The notes beneath the pieces were generated by a model. The model saw nothing but the letters and a program-made list of their open reading frames with translations, was not told the DNA's origin and made no database searches. The translations under genes and the position numbers were made by a program. Of a stretch of DNA of 51,912 nucleotides, positions 1 through 6,932 are shown piece by piece (within the stretch, counting starts at the first letter, position 1; the number at the start of each line of letters is the position of its first letter). The stretch covers positions 1 to 51,912 of the forward strand of contig NZ_JAUXNK010000066.1 of NCBI RefSeq assembly GCF_030682845.1. The letters run 5' to 3'. Source of the DNA: Methanolobus sp. (GTDB taxonomy: Archaea; Halobacteriota; Methanosarcinia; Methanosarcinales; Methanosarcinaceae).

Positions 1-79
1 AGATCCAGCGACACTTCCGACAGGCGTCGGGCGTGGAGCAGCATGGACGCCGAAAGGTGAATTTCTGGCAATCGTTCAC
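1..79 (-). CDS. Cys-rich repeat peptide, partial at left edge
   Basis: A GTG start at 79 directly follows the stop of the upstream copy (TGA then GTG). It reads V-N-D-C-Q-K-F-T and continues with the same Cys-rich pattern (CC, then CRKCRW) as the neighbouring gene, running off the window. A GGGAGA ribosome-site-like sequence lies just upstream. Function unknown; the cysteine spacing suggests metal binding or disulfides. Confidence 0.5.
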   Translation of the reverse strand, partial: MNDCQKFTFRRPCCSTPDACRKCRWI

Positions 80-355
80 TCATCTTCTCCCTATGTAACG
101 ATATATCAACGGGTAGGGACTACATTCACGAAACTCGCAGATCCAGCGACACTTCCGACAGGCATCGGGTTTGGAGCAGCATGGTCTCCGAATGGTGAAT
201 TTCTGGCAATCGTTTGCATAACATCTCCCTATGTAACGATATATCAACGGGCAAGGACTACATTCACGAAACTCGCAGATCCAGCGACACTTCCGACAGG
301 CGATGGGCGTGAAGCAGCATGGTCTCCGAATGGTGAATTTCTGGCAATCGCTCAC
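80..355 (-). CDS. Cys-rich protein made of two 46-residue repeats
   Basis: A 91-residue protein consisting of two nearly identical 46-residue units. Each unit carries C-x9-CC-x5-C-x2-C-x3-C-x4-C and ends in the shared stretch LIYRYIGR. The start is GTG at 355, with GGGAGATG about 7 bases upstream. The same GGGAGA sequence recurs inside at each unit junction, so each unit could also be translated on its own. There is no CxxCH, so it is not a multihaem protein. No family recognised; the cysteines could bind zinc or form disulfides. Tandem duplication has made both multi-unit and single-unit cistrons. Confidence 0.5.
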   Translation of the reverse strand: MSDCQKFTIRRPCCFTPIACRKCRWICEFRECSPCPLIYRYIGRCYANDCQKFTIRRPCCSKPDACRKCRWICEFRECSPYPLIYRYIGRR

Positions 356-567
356 ACAACATCTCCCTATGTAACGATATATCAGACATCAGGAAATATG
401 CAATCAAACGGATTCTTGAAATTAATAGGGGTTCTAAGAGAGGGAACGTGAGGGAGCGGTGCGCAGGCGAACGATGTTGCTCCTGGTATGAATTAGTAAG
501 TCCCCGACCTATAGGGTTACGATTAGAAGGAGCGGATTGCCGTGACGCTAAAAGTTCAAGGATGTGA
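337..567 (+). pseudogene. Possible relic of a TnpB-type transposase C-terminus
   Basis: A 77-codon open frame with no usable start near its beginning. Its middle reads like the tail of IS605-family TnpB proteins (IKRILEINRGSKRG, then RERCAGE), where an Asn/Ile-Leu helix is followed by Arg-Gly-rich sequence. The remaining 3' part (SPRPIGLRLEG) is unplaced. Upstream it merges into the 138-bp repeats. This is a resemblance by eye only; it could be chance open frame. Confidence 0.2.
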
Positions 568-611
568 TATGACGCATGTTCCCTGGGGTGGAGATAAGAC
601 TGATGGTATTG

Positions 612-656
612 TTTGGTTTTATGGAGACTTCCTAAATCATTTTGGTTTTATGGAGA
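612..656. repeat. 16-bp direct repeat in AT-rich leader
   Basis: TTTGGTTTTATGGAGA occurs at 612-627 and again at 641-656. It is followed by a run of T and A (657-680) that forms an A/T palindrome. The stretch from 568 to 830 holds no gene. The repeat could be a regulator site, a transposon end or part of an AT-rich unwinding region. Confidence 0.6.
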
Positions 657-764
657 TTTTTTTTAAAAAAATTTTTTTGTTAAATACATCAAAAACGATC
701 TTTTCATGATGATAAACAAAACAAAAATGATGTGTTTAACATGGTTTTAGTGACCGCAAGCTTT

Positions 765-823
765 AATATGATATAGGATAAAGAAAGGGTAAGGATAGAC
801 TAAAACTATCCTATCTGGAGGAA
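765..823 (+). promoter_or_regulatory. Promoter/operator of the plus-strand small-gene operon
   Basis: A TATA-like stretch (AATATGATATAGGATAA, about 765-780) is followed by a perfect 7-bp inverted repeat, AGGATAG at 792-798 and CTATCCT at 806-812. A strong ribosome site (CTGGAGG) at 815-821 precedes the first ATG at 831. The inverted repeat between promoter and start is a likely operator. Confidence 0.5.
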
Positions 824-830
824 AACAACT

Positions 831-1001
831 ATGTCAAGCAACTTTGAGATTAAAGGTAAACTGCTCATAATCGAGCTAAACCTTGAGAGTAAAGAACTAA
901 GCAAAAGCGGAAAGTCCTATCTGTTAGCCTCATCAAATGGCTTTAAGCATGACGATAACACAGGGATAGACGTATCGTTTAACGTGATAAGGAAAAAGTG
1001 A
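831..1001 (+). CDS. Small hypothetical protein (56 aa), first gene of operon
   Basis: A 56-residue protein beginning M-S-S-N-F-E-I-K-G-K, with alternating hydrophobic residues suggesting beta strands and a basic C-terminus. The ATG is 9 bases after GGAGG and directly downstream of the promoter. No family recognised. Being first in the operon and well expressed by its ribosome site, it could be an early protein or a small DNA-binding protein. Confidence 0.6.
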   Translation: MSSNFEIKGKLLIIELNLESKELSKSGKSYLLASSNGFKHDDNTGIDVSFNVIRKK

Positions 1002-1028
1002 GCCTTATCTTTTTAAGGGGTGATTGTA

Positions 1029-1442
1029 ATGACAGAAAAAGATTTTAGTGATGAGTTAAACCAGATACCAAAGCCTGAAGTACCGCACATAAGGGTTAAG
1101 GAGATAAGAGAAATCAGCATACCACACCCTTATTGTATCACGCCTAAACACATATCACATGCAAGCGACCATTACCACGGGATACTTGGAGAGGCTGCAA
1201 TAATTGACGCTGAGAAACACGGCGCAAAGTGTGATATATGCAGAAAGATAAACAAGAAGCACGGTAAACCGATATTACCCTTCAGTGAACACATAGCACA
1301 GAAAACCCTATTTATCGAAGTACCGCAGAACAAAGACCTTAACGCAGTGGAAGGATTACACGCATACCTTTTAAAGATAAAACCAATAGCTGAAAGCCTT
1401 AAGATAGATGGCTTTGCCTTCCCTACTTTTTCTAAGGGGTGA
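1029..1442 (+). CDS. Hypothetical protein (137 aa)
   Basis: The start was set at ATG 1029 because AAGGGGTG lies 7 bases upstream; an earlier in-frame GTG overlaps that site. The protein has a His/Cys-containing middle (HYHGILGEAA and CDICRKINKKHG), which could bind a metal. No family recognised. It sits in the plus-strand operon, with the next gene 10 bases downstream. Confidence 0.6.
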   Translation: MTEKDFSDELNQIPKPEVPHIRVKEIREISIPHPYCITPKHISHASDHYHGILGEAAIIDAEKHGAKCDICRKINKKHGKPILPFSEHIAQKTLFIEVPQNKDLNAVEGLHAYLLKIKPIAESLKIDGFAFPTFSKG

Positions 1443-1452
1443 ATTATAAATC

Positions 1453-1641
1453 ATGTGCGCCATAAATTGTGAGGATTGTGAGGATAACGATACATGCGAG
1501 CTAAGACCGACAGCGTTTATAGTACACTCAAAGGACTTATTCAATATAGAAAAAAACCCAAACCTATCCCTAAGTCCCAAAGATATTTGGGCTAATCCAA
1601 AGATACCAAAGAAGAAAACTGGTATACCACAGGGGCGATAA
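1453..1641 (+). CDS. Small Cys-rich hypothetical protein (62 aa)
   Basis: The N-terminus C-A-I-N-C-E-D-C-E-D-N-D-T-C is a four-cysteine cluster, probably metal binding. The rest is polar and proline-rich with a basic tail. It has AAGGGGTG upstream and is followed one base later by the next ATG, so it is part of the operon. No function assigned. Confidence 0.55.
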   Translation: MCAINCEDCEDNDTCELRPTAFIVHSKDLFNIEKNPNLSLSPKDIWANPKIPKKKTGIPQGR

Positions 1642-1642
1642 C

Positions 1643-2065
1643 ATGACCGAACCACCACTATTAATAAACGTATATGAGCGTAATTTTACCAGATTGGTTA
1701 AGCTGGGTATCATAAACGATAAGGGCGAACTTCAATTTAAGGAATCCTTAAAGCTAAAATCAGGCGCATACATGGACTTGAATTTAGACTATCTGGGAAA
1801 AGATGAGCAGGGCTACATTATAGCAATGGCGCACAACTACGAGCAGAACGGCGACATTATGGCAGACCCAGACATGCAGATAAGGATAATCCCTAAAATG
1901 CGTTCTATTGAAGCTTTGACATTCCAACAGGATAACATGGGGATTTATCGAGAAGTCTATCCAGACGCCAACCATATCAATCCTAAAGCCAAAAAAGAGC
2001 TTAACGCATTCCTTGAGATGTGGTTAAGGAATCTCATAAAGCAGGGGTTTAAGGTGATACCATGA
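1643..2065 (+). CDS. DUF6908/DUF1249-like hypothetical protein (140 aa)
   Basis: The central segment contains the pattern HNYEQNGDIMADPDMQIRI, followed by an aromatic-rich stretch and a C-terminal helix with NAFLEMWLRNL. That arrangement recalls a small uncharacterised family (DUF6908/DUF1249-like) often found on plasmids and phages. The family match is from memory and uncertain. The 3' end overlaps the next gene by four bases, so translation is probably coupled. Confidence 0.5.
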   Translation: MTEPPLLINVYERNFTRLVKLGIINDKGELQFKESLKLKSGAYMDLNLDYLGKDEQGYIIAMAHNYEQNGDIMADPDMQIRIIPKMRSIEALTFQQDNMGIYREVYPDANHINPKAKKELNAFLEMWLRNLIKQGFKVIP

Positions 2066-2376
2066 CTGTAATACGATACGGGAGTTTTAACAGACCGTTA
2101 GACTTCATAAATAAAGAGGACTTCCTACAGGAAATAGGAATATCTCATAATGCATTACCTATAAAGAAGGGGCTGCCATTCAGCATAATAGTTGTTAAAA
2201 AGCTATTACCAGAAGACATAGTTTACCGTTATGAGCTTCGGCTGATGGATTATGAGAATATCCATGCTAAATGTACTGAATGTAACGGTAATGTGTATCT
2301 TCAGTTAGTGGTAAAAAAGAAGCTTGTATGTGAGTATGATGGAGAGTTTCTTAGTTCAAGATGTTGGGAGGGATAG
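2062..2376 (+). CDS. Hypothetical zinc-binding protein (104 aa)
   Basis: It begins at an ATG overlapping the previous stop. A C-terminal zinc-ribbon-like pair (CTECNG, about residues 71-76, and later Cys residues in KLVCEYDG and SSRCWEG) suggests a small metal site. No family recognised. Confidence 0.5.
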   Translation: MTVIRYGSFNRPLDFINKEDFLQEIGISHNALPIKKGLPFSIIVVKKLLPEDIVYRYELRLMDYENIHAKCTECNGNVYLQLVVKKKLVCEYDGEFLSSRCWEG

Positions 2377-2377
2377 T

Positions 2378-2587
2378 ATGCAGGCAAAGATAACCATAAC
2401 AGATAATCCTTCAAAACAAGAACGGGATAAGAGGATTAAAGAAATAAGTTTCTTTAATTCAGACGGCGAATATTTTGGCTTACTCATGTTCCTTAGATTT
2501 TGTGAGGGCAAACCAGTTATTAATTTATACCGAATCGATGAGGGAATAACCGTTTATGTTAGTGAAAAGAGGGAAAAGAGGTCATGA
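2378..2587 (+). CDS. Hypothetical protein (69 aa)
   Basis: The start was set at ATG 2378, one base after the previous stop, with GGGAGGG 6 bases upstream; an in-frame extension to 2324 would lie inside the previous gene. It is charged with a short beta-rich middle (YFGLLMFLRF). It overlaps the RFC-like gene by four bases (ATGA), suggesting coupled expression with the clamp loader. Confidence 0.5.
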   Translation: MQAKITITDNPSKQERDKRIKEISFFNSDGEYFGLLMFLRFCEGKPVINLYRIDEGITVYVSEKREKRS

Positions 2588-3270
2588 ACTGGAACGAAAA
2601 ATACCGACCCAAGACCTTTACTGAAATCTCAGGACATAGGGAAGCCCTAACACAAATTGAGGGATTTATCTTAAGCGGAGATATTCCCCATCTTTTATTT
2701 TACGGTGAACCAGGAACATGCAAGACCACGATAGCAGGGATAATAGCTAATAAGCTGTTAGGGGATAACCATAACGGCAATTTCATAGAGCTTAACGCAA
2801 GTGATGAGCGCAAGATTGAGGATATGCGGAAGATTGTTATCAGAGCCATCAAGCACATGCCATTATTCGCAAAAATGAAGGTTATCTTATTCGATGAGGC
2901 AGACGGATTAACACCAGACGCCCAGAATATCCTTAAGAGACCAATGGAAAAGACCAGGAGCACGTTATTTATCTTCACATGCAATAACCCAGAGGCGATA
3001 ATAACCCCTATAAAATCAAGATGCGCCGTATTCGAGTTTAAACCATTACCTGAATCGGATATTATCGAGGGATTGAAGCGGATAGCAGTAAAGGAAAAAC
3101 TGGTCATTGACGATAACACATTACAGGGGATAGCAAGGAAGGTCAAGGGGGATATGAGGAGCGCAGTTAATGAACTGCAAAAAGCCAGCGCATGTAATAA
3201 CCGCAGCATAGAGATTGACAGGATAGTACAGCAGTACATGAAGCAGCCAGCAGGGGCGATAATGGCATGA
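2584..3270 (+). CDS. rfcS: Replication factor C small subunit, short form
   Basis: An AAA+ clamp-loader ATPase that in archaea opens the PCNA ring and loads it on primed DNA. The sequence starts W-N-E-K-Y-R-P-K-T-F, the classic RFC N-terminus. It has Walker A GEPGTCKT (41-48; Cys where Gly is usual), Walker B LFDEAD (102-107), sensor-1 FTCNN and the SRC motif (145-147). A GDMRSAVNELQ sensor-2 helix follows. At 228 residues it is about 90 shorter than usual RFC small subunits and ends near the AAA+ lid, so the C-terminal collar that builds the pentamer is missing. No large subunit is present here; it may work with host subunits or act as a modified loader for the element's own PCNA. Confidence 0.88.
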   Translation: MNWNEKYRPKTFTEISGHREALTQIEGFILSGDIPHLLFYGEPGTCKTTIAGIIANKLLGDNHNGNFIELNASDERKIEDMRKIVIRAIKHMPLFAKMKVILFDEADGLTPDAQNILKRPMEKTRSTLFIFTCNNPEAIITPIKSRCAVFEFKPLPESDIIEGLKRIAVKEKLVIDDNTLQGIARKVKGDMRSAVNELQKASACNNRSIEIDRIVQQYMKQPAGAIMA

Positions 3271-3398
3271 TACAGCAGAACCTTGAGGGGAATAAGAAGG
3301 GGCAGGCTACGTTTGGGAATCCAGAAAAGAGAAAGAAGCCTAAGCCCTTTCCAGAGGAACGCAAGACAGGTTTATACAATTTTATGGAGGTGAGATAA
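3267..3398 (+). CDS. Small basic hypothetical protein (43 aa)
   Basis: The ATG overlaps the RFC-like stop (ATGA). The product is basic and proline-rich (PEKRKKPKPFPEERK), probably unstructured. It may act with the clamp loader, but no motif proves it. Confidence 0.45.
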   Translation: MIQQNLEGNKKGQATFGNPEKRKKPKPFPEERKTGLYNFMEVR

Positions 3399-3399
3399 A

Positions 3400-3537
3400 A
3401 TGCCTAACGGTTGGTGGAAACTCGTTATAACGAACACTGAAAGCAATGATGAAATAGAGCTTAATGATAGCGATAAACAACACATCGCAGAAATGATAAA
3501 AGAAGGATACACGGAAGGAGAAATAATACAGGAGTGA
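3400..3537 (+). CDS. Small hypothetical protein (45 aa)
   Basis: Begins M-P-N-G-W-W-K-L-V-I and ends in an acidic amphipathic helix containing AEMIKEGYTEGEI, a form seen in small HTH-like or UBA-like proteins. A TGGAGGTGAG ribosome site precedes it. No family recognised. Confidence 0.5.
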   Translation: MPNGWWKLVITNTESNDEIELNDSDKQHIAEMIKEGYTEGEIIQE

Positions 3538-3542
3538 TAAGA

Positions 3543-3989
3543 ATGGGAACATACCTTACTTTGAGGTTAAAGAATGAGAGTGAGCGGCACATAAAAACCG
3601 TAAATCGAATATGGAACGATGAAAATAAGGGTTATGAAGATACCTTACATTTCAGAACCAATGACGATACAAAGTTGGACATAGTAGCGATACATAATGA
3701 TCCAAACCAAATACATCTGAGGTATATAAAAACTATTGAGGACTGGAATAGATGCCTTCCTGTCTTTGCTGTAGGTACTTTTCAAGTAAAAATAACACTT
3801 GGAGATTACCTTTGCTCGGAGATGGCAAGGAGGTACATCGGGTTTATAGAGCGTAGTAAAGACTTGTTTGAGGAGTTACCTGATGATTACGTAATGTCTA
3901 TCCTGAAAGAAAAGGCATCAGTCAATGAGATAGCTACTGAATGTTTAGTAAAATGTCCTTTCTGTAACCCAATTCATAAGGAGGTTTGA
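3543..3989 (+). CDS. Hypothetical protein with C-terminal Cys pair (148 aa)
   Basis: The start is ATG 3543, 8 bases after the GGAG at the end of the upstream gene. The protein is beta-rich at the N-terminus (TYLTLRLKNES) and ends with CPFCNP, a half zinc knuckle. No family recognised. Confidence 0.55.
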   Translation: MGTYLTLRLKNESERHIKTVNRIWNDENKGYEDTLHFRTNDDTKLDIVAIHNDPNQIHLRYIKTIEDWNRCLPVFAVGTFQVKITLGDYLCSEMARRYIGFIERSKDLFEELPDDYVMSILKEKASVNEIATECLVKCPFCNPIHKEV

Positions 3990-3992
3990 GAA

Positions 3993-4166
3993 ATGTACAC
4001 TATAATATTCTGGGAAGATGACAGCACGGTAAAACCGCTACTGAATGAAGATGGGACGCTGCATCTAATTGAAGGCATACAGAACGCAGATAAAGAGGCG
4101 GATAAGCTTGAACGCAGAAAGAAGGTAGAGGCAAGGGTAATCTCAATCGAAGGGGTGAGCGAATGA
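3993..4166 (+). CDS. Small hypothetical protein (57 aa)
   Basis: Starts M-Y-T-I-I-F-W-E-D-D and ends in a charged helix (EADKLERRKKVEARV). AAGGAGG lies 7 bases before the ATG. The 3' end overlaps the next gene by four bases. Confidence 0.5.
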   Translation: MYTIIFWEDDSTVKPLLNEDGTLHLIEGIQNADKEADKLERRKKVEARVISIEGVSE

Positions 4167-4324
4167 GCTATAAGAAGCGGATTTACAAACTTGTGGGCTT
4201 CGTAAGGGTTGAGCCTGAAAATCAGAAGCTAATGACCCTTGACGAAGCTAAGAAGGAAAAGGAACACTGCGAGACCATGCAGCCTGAAAATATCTACGTC
4301 ATAGAGGGGGCGGAGTTGAGTTAG
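4163..4324 (+). CDS. Small hypothetical protein (53 aa)
   Basis: Coupled to the previous gene through an ATGA overlap; the next ATG follows its stop immediately. Mixed alpha/beta composition with a central charged helix (LDEAKKEKEHCE). No family recognised. Confidence 0.5.
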   Translation: MSYKKRIYKLVGFVRVEPENQKLMTLDEAKKEKEHCETMQPENIYVIEGAELS

Positions 4325-4474
4325 ATGTGTAAACATGAATGGAAATGGAACTATGACTGCTTTGAGGATGCCAGGGAAATTGATGATGACTTTCTTGGGA
4401 TACCTGTAAAATGCCAATTATGCGGAGTGCAGGGCGTTGAGTGGTATCAATTTTCCCATGTTGAGGTGAGGTGA
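4325..4474 (+). CDS. Small zinc-ribbon-like protein (49 aa)
   Basis: The spacing C-x-H at the N-terminus (M-C-K-H) followed by CQLCG near the C-terminus is typical of small zinc-binding ribbons found on archaeal viruses and plasmids. It starts directly after the preceding stop. Confidence 0.5.
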   Translation: MCKHEWKWNYDCFEDAREIDDDFLGIPVKCQLCGVQGVEWYQFSHVEVR

Positions 4475-4481
4475 AAATAAT

Positions 4482-4766
4482 ATGAGCGAGATACAAATGG
4501 GAAAATCTAAGCATGTAGGCGATAGCGCAATGGTTACAGACCTGGGAGATGGTATGCTGGCTATCGGCAAGCCTGACGTTGTAAAAAACCCCATGTCTGG
4601 AAAACTGGAGAGGATAAGGACTGTCGTTACAACAGATAGGGAGTCCTTCTGCCCTCAGTGCAAGCAGAAAAACGCACCTGGGATAGAGATAACGGCAACC
4701 GAGACAGGATTAATCATATATGCATGTAAGCAGTGCAATCAGTTCGTATGGTGCAAGGAGAGGTAA
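4482..4766 (+). CDS. Zinc-ribbon protein (94 aa)
   Basis: Residues about 56-92 form a full zinc ribbon: CPQC, then CKQC about 27 residues later, with strands between, similar in layout to the TFIIS-type ribbon. The N-terminal half is beta-rich. GAGGTGAG precedes the start. It could bind nucleic acid or transcription factors; exact role unknown. Confidence 0.6.
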   Translation: MSEIQMGKSKHVGDSAMVTDLGDGMLAIGKPDVVKNPMSGKLERIRTVVTTDRESFCPQCKQKNAPGIEITATETGLIIYACKQCNQFVWCKER

Positions 4767-4795
4767 ATATGGCAATAGAAAAGAGATGAATTGAA

Positions 4796-4948
4796 ATGAG
4801 AAACGAGACAATAGAGCAGAAGATTGAAAGATGGAAGCAGGCAATCGTACTCGATAGCGAAGTCGCAGAAGTGGTTTCTGCGATCTTACTATCTTCGTAT
4901 AATGTATCGAAAAAAGAAGTAGCTGAAGGGATAAGGGGAATAAAATGA
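4796..4948 (+). CDS. Small helical hypothetical protein (50 aa)
   Basis: Almost entirely helical with an HTH-like end (SSYNVSKKEVAEGIRGIK). The ATG follows a weak purine-rich stretch (AGATGAATTGAA). The stop overlaps the next start. No family recognised. Confidence 0.45.
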   Translation: MRNETIEQKIERWKQAIVLDSEVAEVVSAILLSSYNVSKKEVAEGIRGIK

Positions 4949-5112
4949 AAGTGTGTACAAAAGATTCCATACTGGATCAGTTAAAGCAGGCAAGGGATGA
5001 TCTCGGTGAGATACTTGAGGTTAAAGAGTACCTGAACCCGGAGCATGTTGAGAATATCAAGAGGGCGAGGGCAGCTATTAAAAACGCAACAGATTTTGTC
5101 AGGGTGGTTTAA
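4945..5112 (+). CDS. Small helical hypothetical protein (55 aa)
   Basis: Helical, with two predicted amphipathic helices (LDQLKQARDDLGEILEV and EHVENIKRARAAI). It starts at an ATGA overlap. It may be a small dimeric or regulatory protein; unknown. Confidence 0.5.
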   Translation: MKVCTKDSILDQLKQARDDLGEILEVKEYLNPEHVENIKRARAAIKNATDFVRVV

Positions 5113-5113
5113 C

Positions 5114-5293
5114 ATGAAACGCTGGCGCTGTAAAGCCTGTGGTCAGGTGATTGAGGATATGATGGGCAGGGGCGAGCCTCCAAAAGAGCATGGTGTTATC
5201 ATAGTAATCCTTGGAGGTAAAAATCGGCATGAAGTGTGCAAGGGCACGCTTGAGGTAATCCCTGATGATTGGGAAAGAACCATGGAGGCTTAA
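5114..5293 (+). CDS. Rubredoxin-like/zinc-ribbon small protein (59 aa)
   Basis: The start was set at ATG 5114, one base after the previous stop. The N-terminus W-R-C-K-A-C-G-Q-V resembles a rubredoxin-like or zinc-ribbon knuckle. A later Cys (EVCKGT) may complete a partial site. No enzyme function assigned. Confidence 0.5.
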   Translation: MKRWRCKACGQVIEDMMGRGEPPKEHGVIIVILGGKNRHEVCKGTLEVIPDDWERTMEA

Positions 5294-5295
5294 GA

Positions 5296-5529
5296 ATGCA
5301 GGTTAAACACTGGCTGCATAAAATCCTTGCAACGATAATGGTTCGCTTGAGTATGTATGTCGCAGGCAGGATAGATTACGACATTCTCTGTGAGGTTACT
5401 GAGAAAGAGGCAGAGAGGGTGCGGGTTTACCAGACCTGCGAGCATACATGCGGCACATGCGGCGGGATGACTTATGAACAGCTTAAGAAAATTGAAGATG
5501 AATGGTACGAGAGAGGGATAATCAGGTGA
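5296..5529 (+). CDS. Small Cys-rich hypothetical protein (77 aa)
   Basis: The start is ATG 5296, two bases after the previous stop, with GGAGG nearby. A central CEHTCGTCGG cluster suggests a metal site; the rest is helical. It belongs to the same chain of tiny operon genes. Confidence 0.5.
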   Translation: MQVKHWLHKILATIMVRLSMYVAGRIDYDILCEVTEKEAERVRVYQTCEHTCGTCGGMTYEQLKKIEDEWYERGIIR

Positions 5530-5530
5530 G

Positions 5531-5710
5531 ATGATGGAAACTAAGAAAAAGATAAGCTATCCTGAAAGACTGCATGACATATTTATGCAGTTTGGATATT
5601 GCGGGAAATATGAGACTAAACCGATTGAAACGTTTATAGCGCTGCTGATAGATGAGATAATACAAGAGGTTAGAGAAGAATGCCAGAAGCGGAACTTGCA
5701 GAAAAAGTGA
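5531..5710 (+). CDS. Small hypothetical protein (59 aa)
   Basis: Begins M-M-E-T-K-K-K and is mostly helical. It overlaps the MCM-like gene by 31 bases in another frame, so the two may be translationally coupled. No family recognised. Confidence 0.45.
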   Translation: MMETKKKISYPERLHDIFMQFGYCGKYETKPIETFIALLIDEIIQEVREECQKRNLQKK

Positions 5711-6927
5711 GGGGATTGTGCGCAAGAGATTCAAAGTACAAAGCTCTCCTGCTTGAGATTATTGAAGTGGATAAAGTCTATGAGAATGATAATTTTGGCT
5801 GGCAGTTCAAAGATGTCAAGTGGTCAGGAGCACATGTGAACGTGCTCATGCAGGAAGGCATTATAAAGTATGGATATAAGAGCAACAACGCCACGCATTT
5901 CAGGCTTGCAGTGGAAAGGGAGGGGTTGAGACAGGTGTTGGATGAGATTCCAGACGAGGCTGAAAAGCAAGAATGGTTTAAAGAAAAAGAGGTTAAGCAG
6001 ACTTTCCTTAATCCTGAGCTGGCAGCCGAGTTTGAACAACTGATCCAGACCGAGAAAGACCTGCTTGGTTATTGGGCGCAGAGACTGAACCCGAGGATAG
6101 TTGGTATGGAGAGGGAACGGGCTGCCTGCTTGATATCCATGGCATCTCCTCCCGATAAAGGTGGCATAATGCGACGCTGCCATACATTGATATGGGGTCC
6201 TCCAGGTACAGCTAAATCGGTGCTTATAAACTATATCAAGCACTACTTTGGCGCTGTTGGGATATCCCCTAAGGCTACCACTGAGGTTGGGCTTACAATG
6301 GATGCCCGAGGATCTGGAACAGATGGTGCCCTCGTTATGGCTCATGGTGGTATTTTGACTATTGAAGAAATAGAAAAGTTCCCGAAGACGGTGTTGGATA
6401 CACTTTTTGAAGCTATGTCAACTGGTGAGTTTGATGTGAACAAAGGAGATATTCATGAGAGAAAAAAGGCTGAAATAAGGGCTATCGCAGTAGGAAATGA
6501 TATTAAAAAGTTGCCTGATGCACTAATTGACCGTTTTGATATGATTTACTTTTATGAGATTCCAGATAAGGATACAGAAAAGAAGATCACGGACGACCTT
6601 TACCAACAGTGGCTAACAGGTAGAGATGATTATAGGGGCGAGAGGTTGCAGGCATATCTTGAATGGATCAAGCCTTATGAGCCTGAGATAACTGTGGAGA
6701 TACTTGACAAAATACAGAAGTTAAAAAATGCGCACATTGATTTGTCTGAAAAGAAGCCTGATATTAGGGAAAAGGAGGCGTTTTTGAAGGTTAGTTATGT
6801 AATCGCCAAAATAAACCATCGCCCTTTGCAGATTCAGGACTTCCTGCGGGCTATATTGCTTGTGGATTCACAATTCAATGGTTCAAAATACCTTGCACTT
6901 GAGACAATTGCTAAAGGATTAAATTAA
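5680..6927 (+). CDS. mcm: Short MCM-like AAA+ helicase
   Basis: A ring ATPase of the MCM group, probably the replicative or origin-melting helicase of the element. Walker A is GPPGTAKS (173-180), Walker B ILTIEE (225-230; MCMs normally have CIDE), the sensor-1 Asn is N273 and the arginine-finger motif is LIDRFD (R285). At 415 residues it is far shorter than cellular MCM (about 650-700). The N-terminal OB-fold/zinc region is replaced by a region (about 1-80) that looks like a winged helix, and a C-terminal helical part remains. This loss of the N-terminal domain is like the degenerate MCMs seen on archaeal mobile elements. It lies in the same operon as the RFC-like gene. Confidence 0.8.
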   Translation: MPEAELAEKVRGLCARDSKYKALLLEIIEVDKVYENDNFGWQFKDVKWSGAHVNVLMQEGIIKYGYKSNNATHFRLAVEREGLRQVLDEIPDEAEKQEWFKEKEVKQTFLNPELAAEFEQLIQTEKDLLGYWAQRLNPRIVGMERERAACLISMASPPDKGGIMRRCHTLIWGPPGTAKSVLINYIKHYFGAVGISPKATTEVGLTMDARGSGTDGALVMAHGGILTIEEIEKFPKTVLDTLFEAMSTGEFDVNKGDIHERKKAEIRAIAVGNDIKKLPDALIDRFDMIYFYEIPDKDTEKKITDDLYQQWLTGRDDYRGERLQAYLEWIKPYEPEITVEILDKIQKLKNAHIDLSEKKPDIREKEAFLKVSYVIAKINHRPLQIQDFLRAILLVDSQFNGSKYLALETIAKGLN

Positions 6928-6932
6928 GATTT

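Larger units (their letters stand above)
1..385. repeat. 138-bp tandem repeat array (left edge)
   Basis: A unit beginning AGATCCAGCGACACTTCC recurs at 1, 139 and 277, giving an exact 138-bp period (46 codons) with a few substitutions per copy. The last copy ends with the shared CTATGTAACGATATATCA block near 385, and the array continues beyond the left edge. The period is a multiple of three and the minus-strand reading frame is kept, so the array is coding. Confidence 0.9.

Noticed and set aside
1-385. CRISPR array
   Set aside because: The whole 138-bp unit is conserved rather than a 25-40 bp repeat with unique spacers, and it keeps a coding frame.
2700-3239. Minus-strand frame opposite the RFC gene
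   Set aside because: It lies fully inside a well-supported conserved gene and has no recognisable domain.
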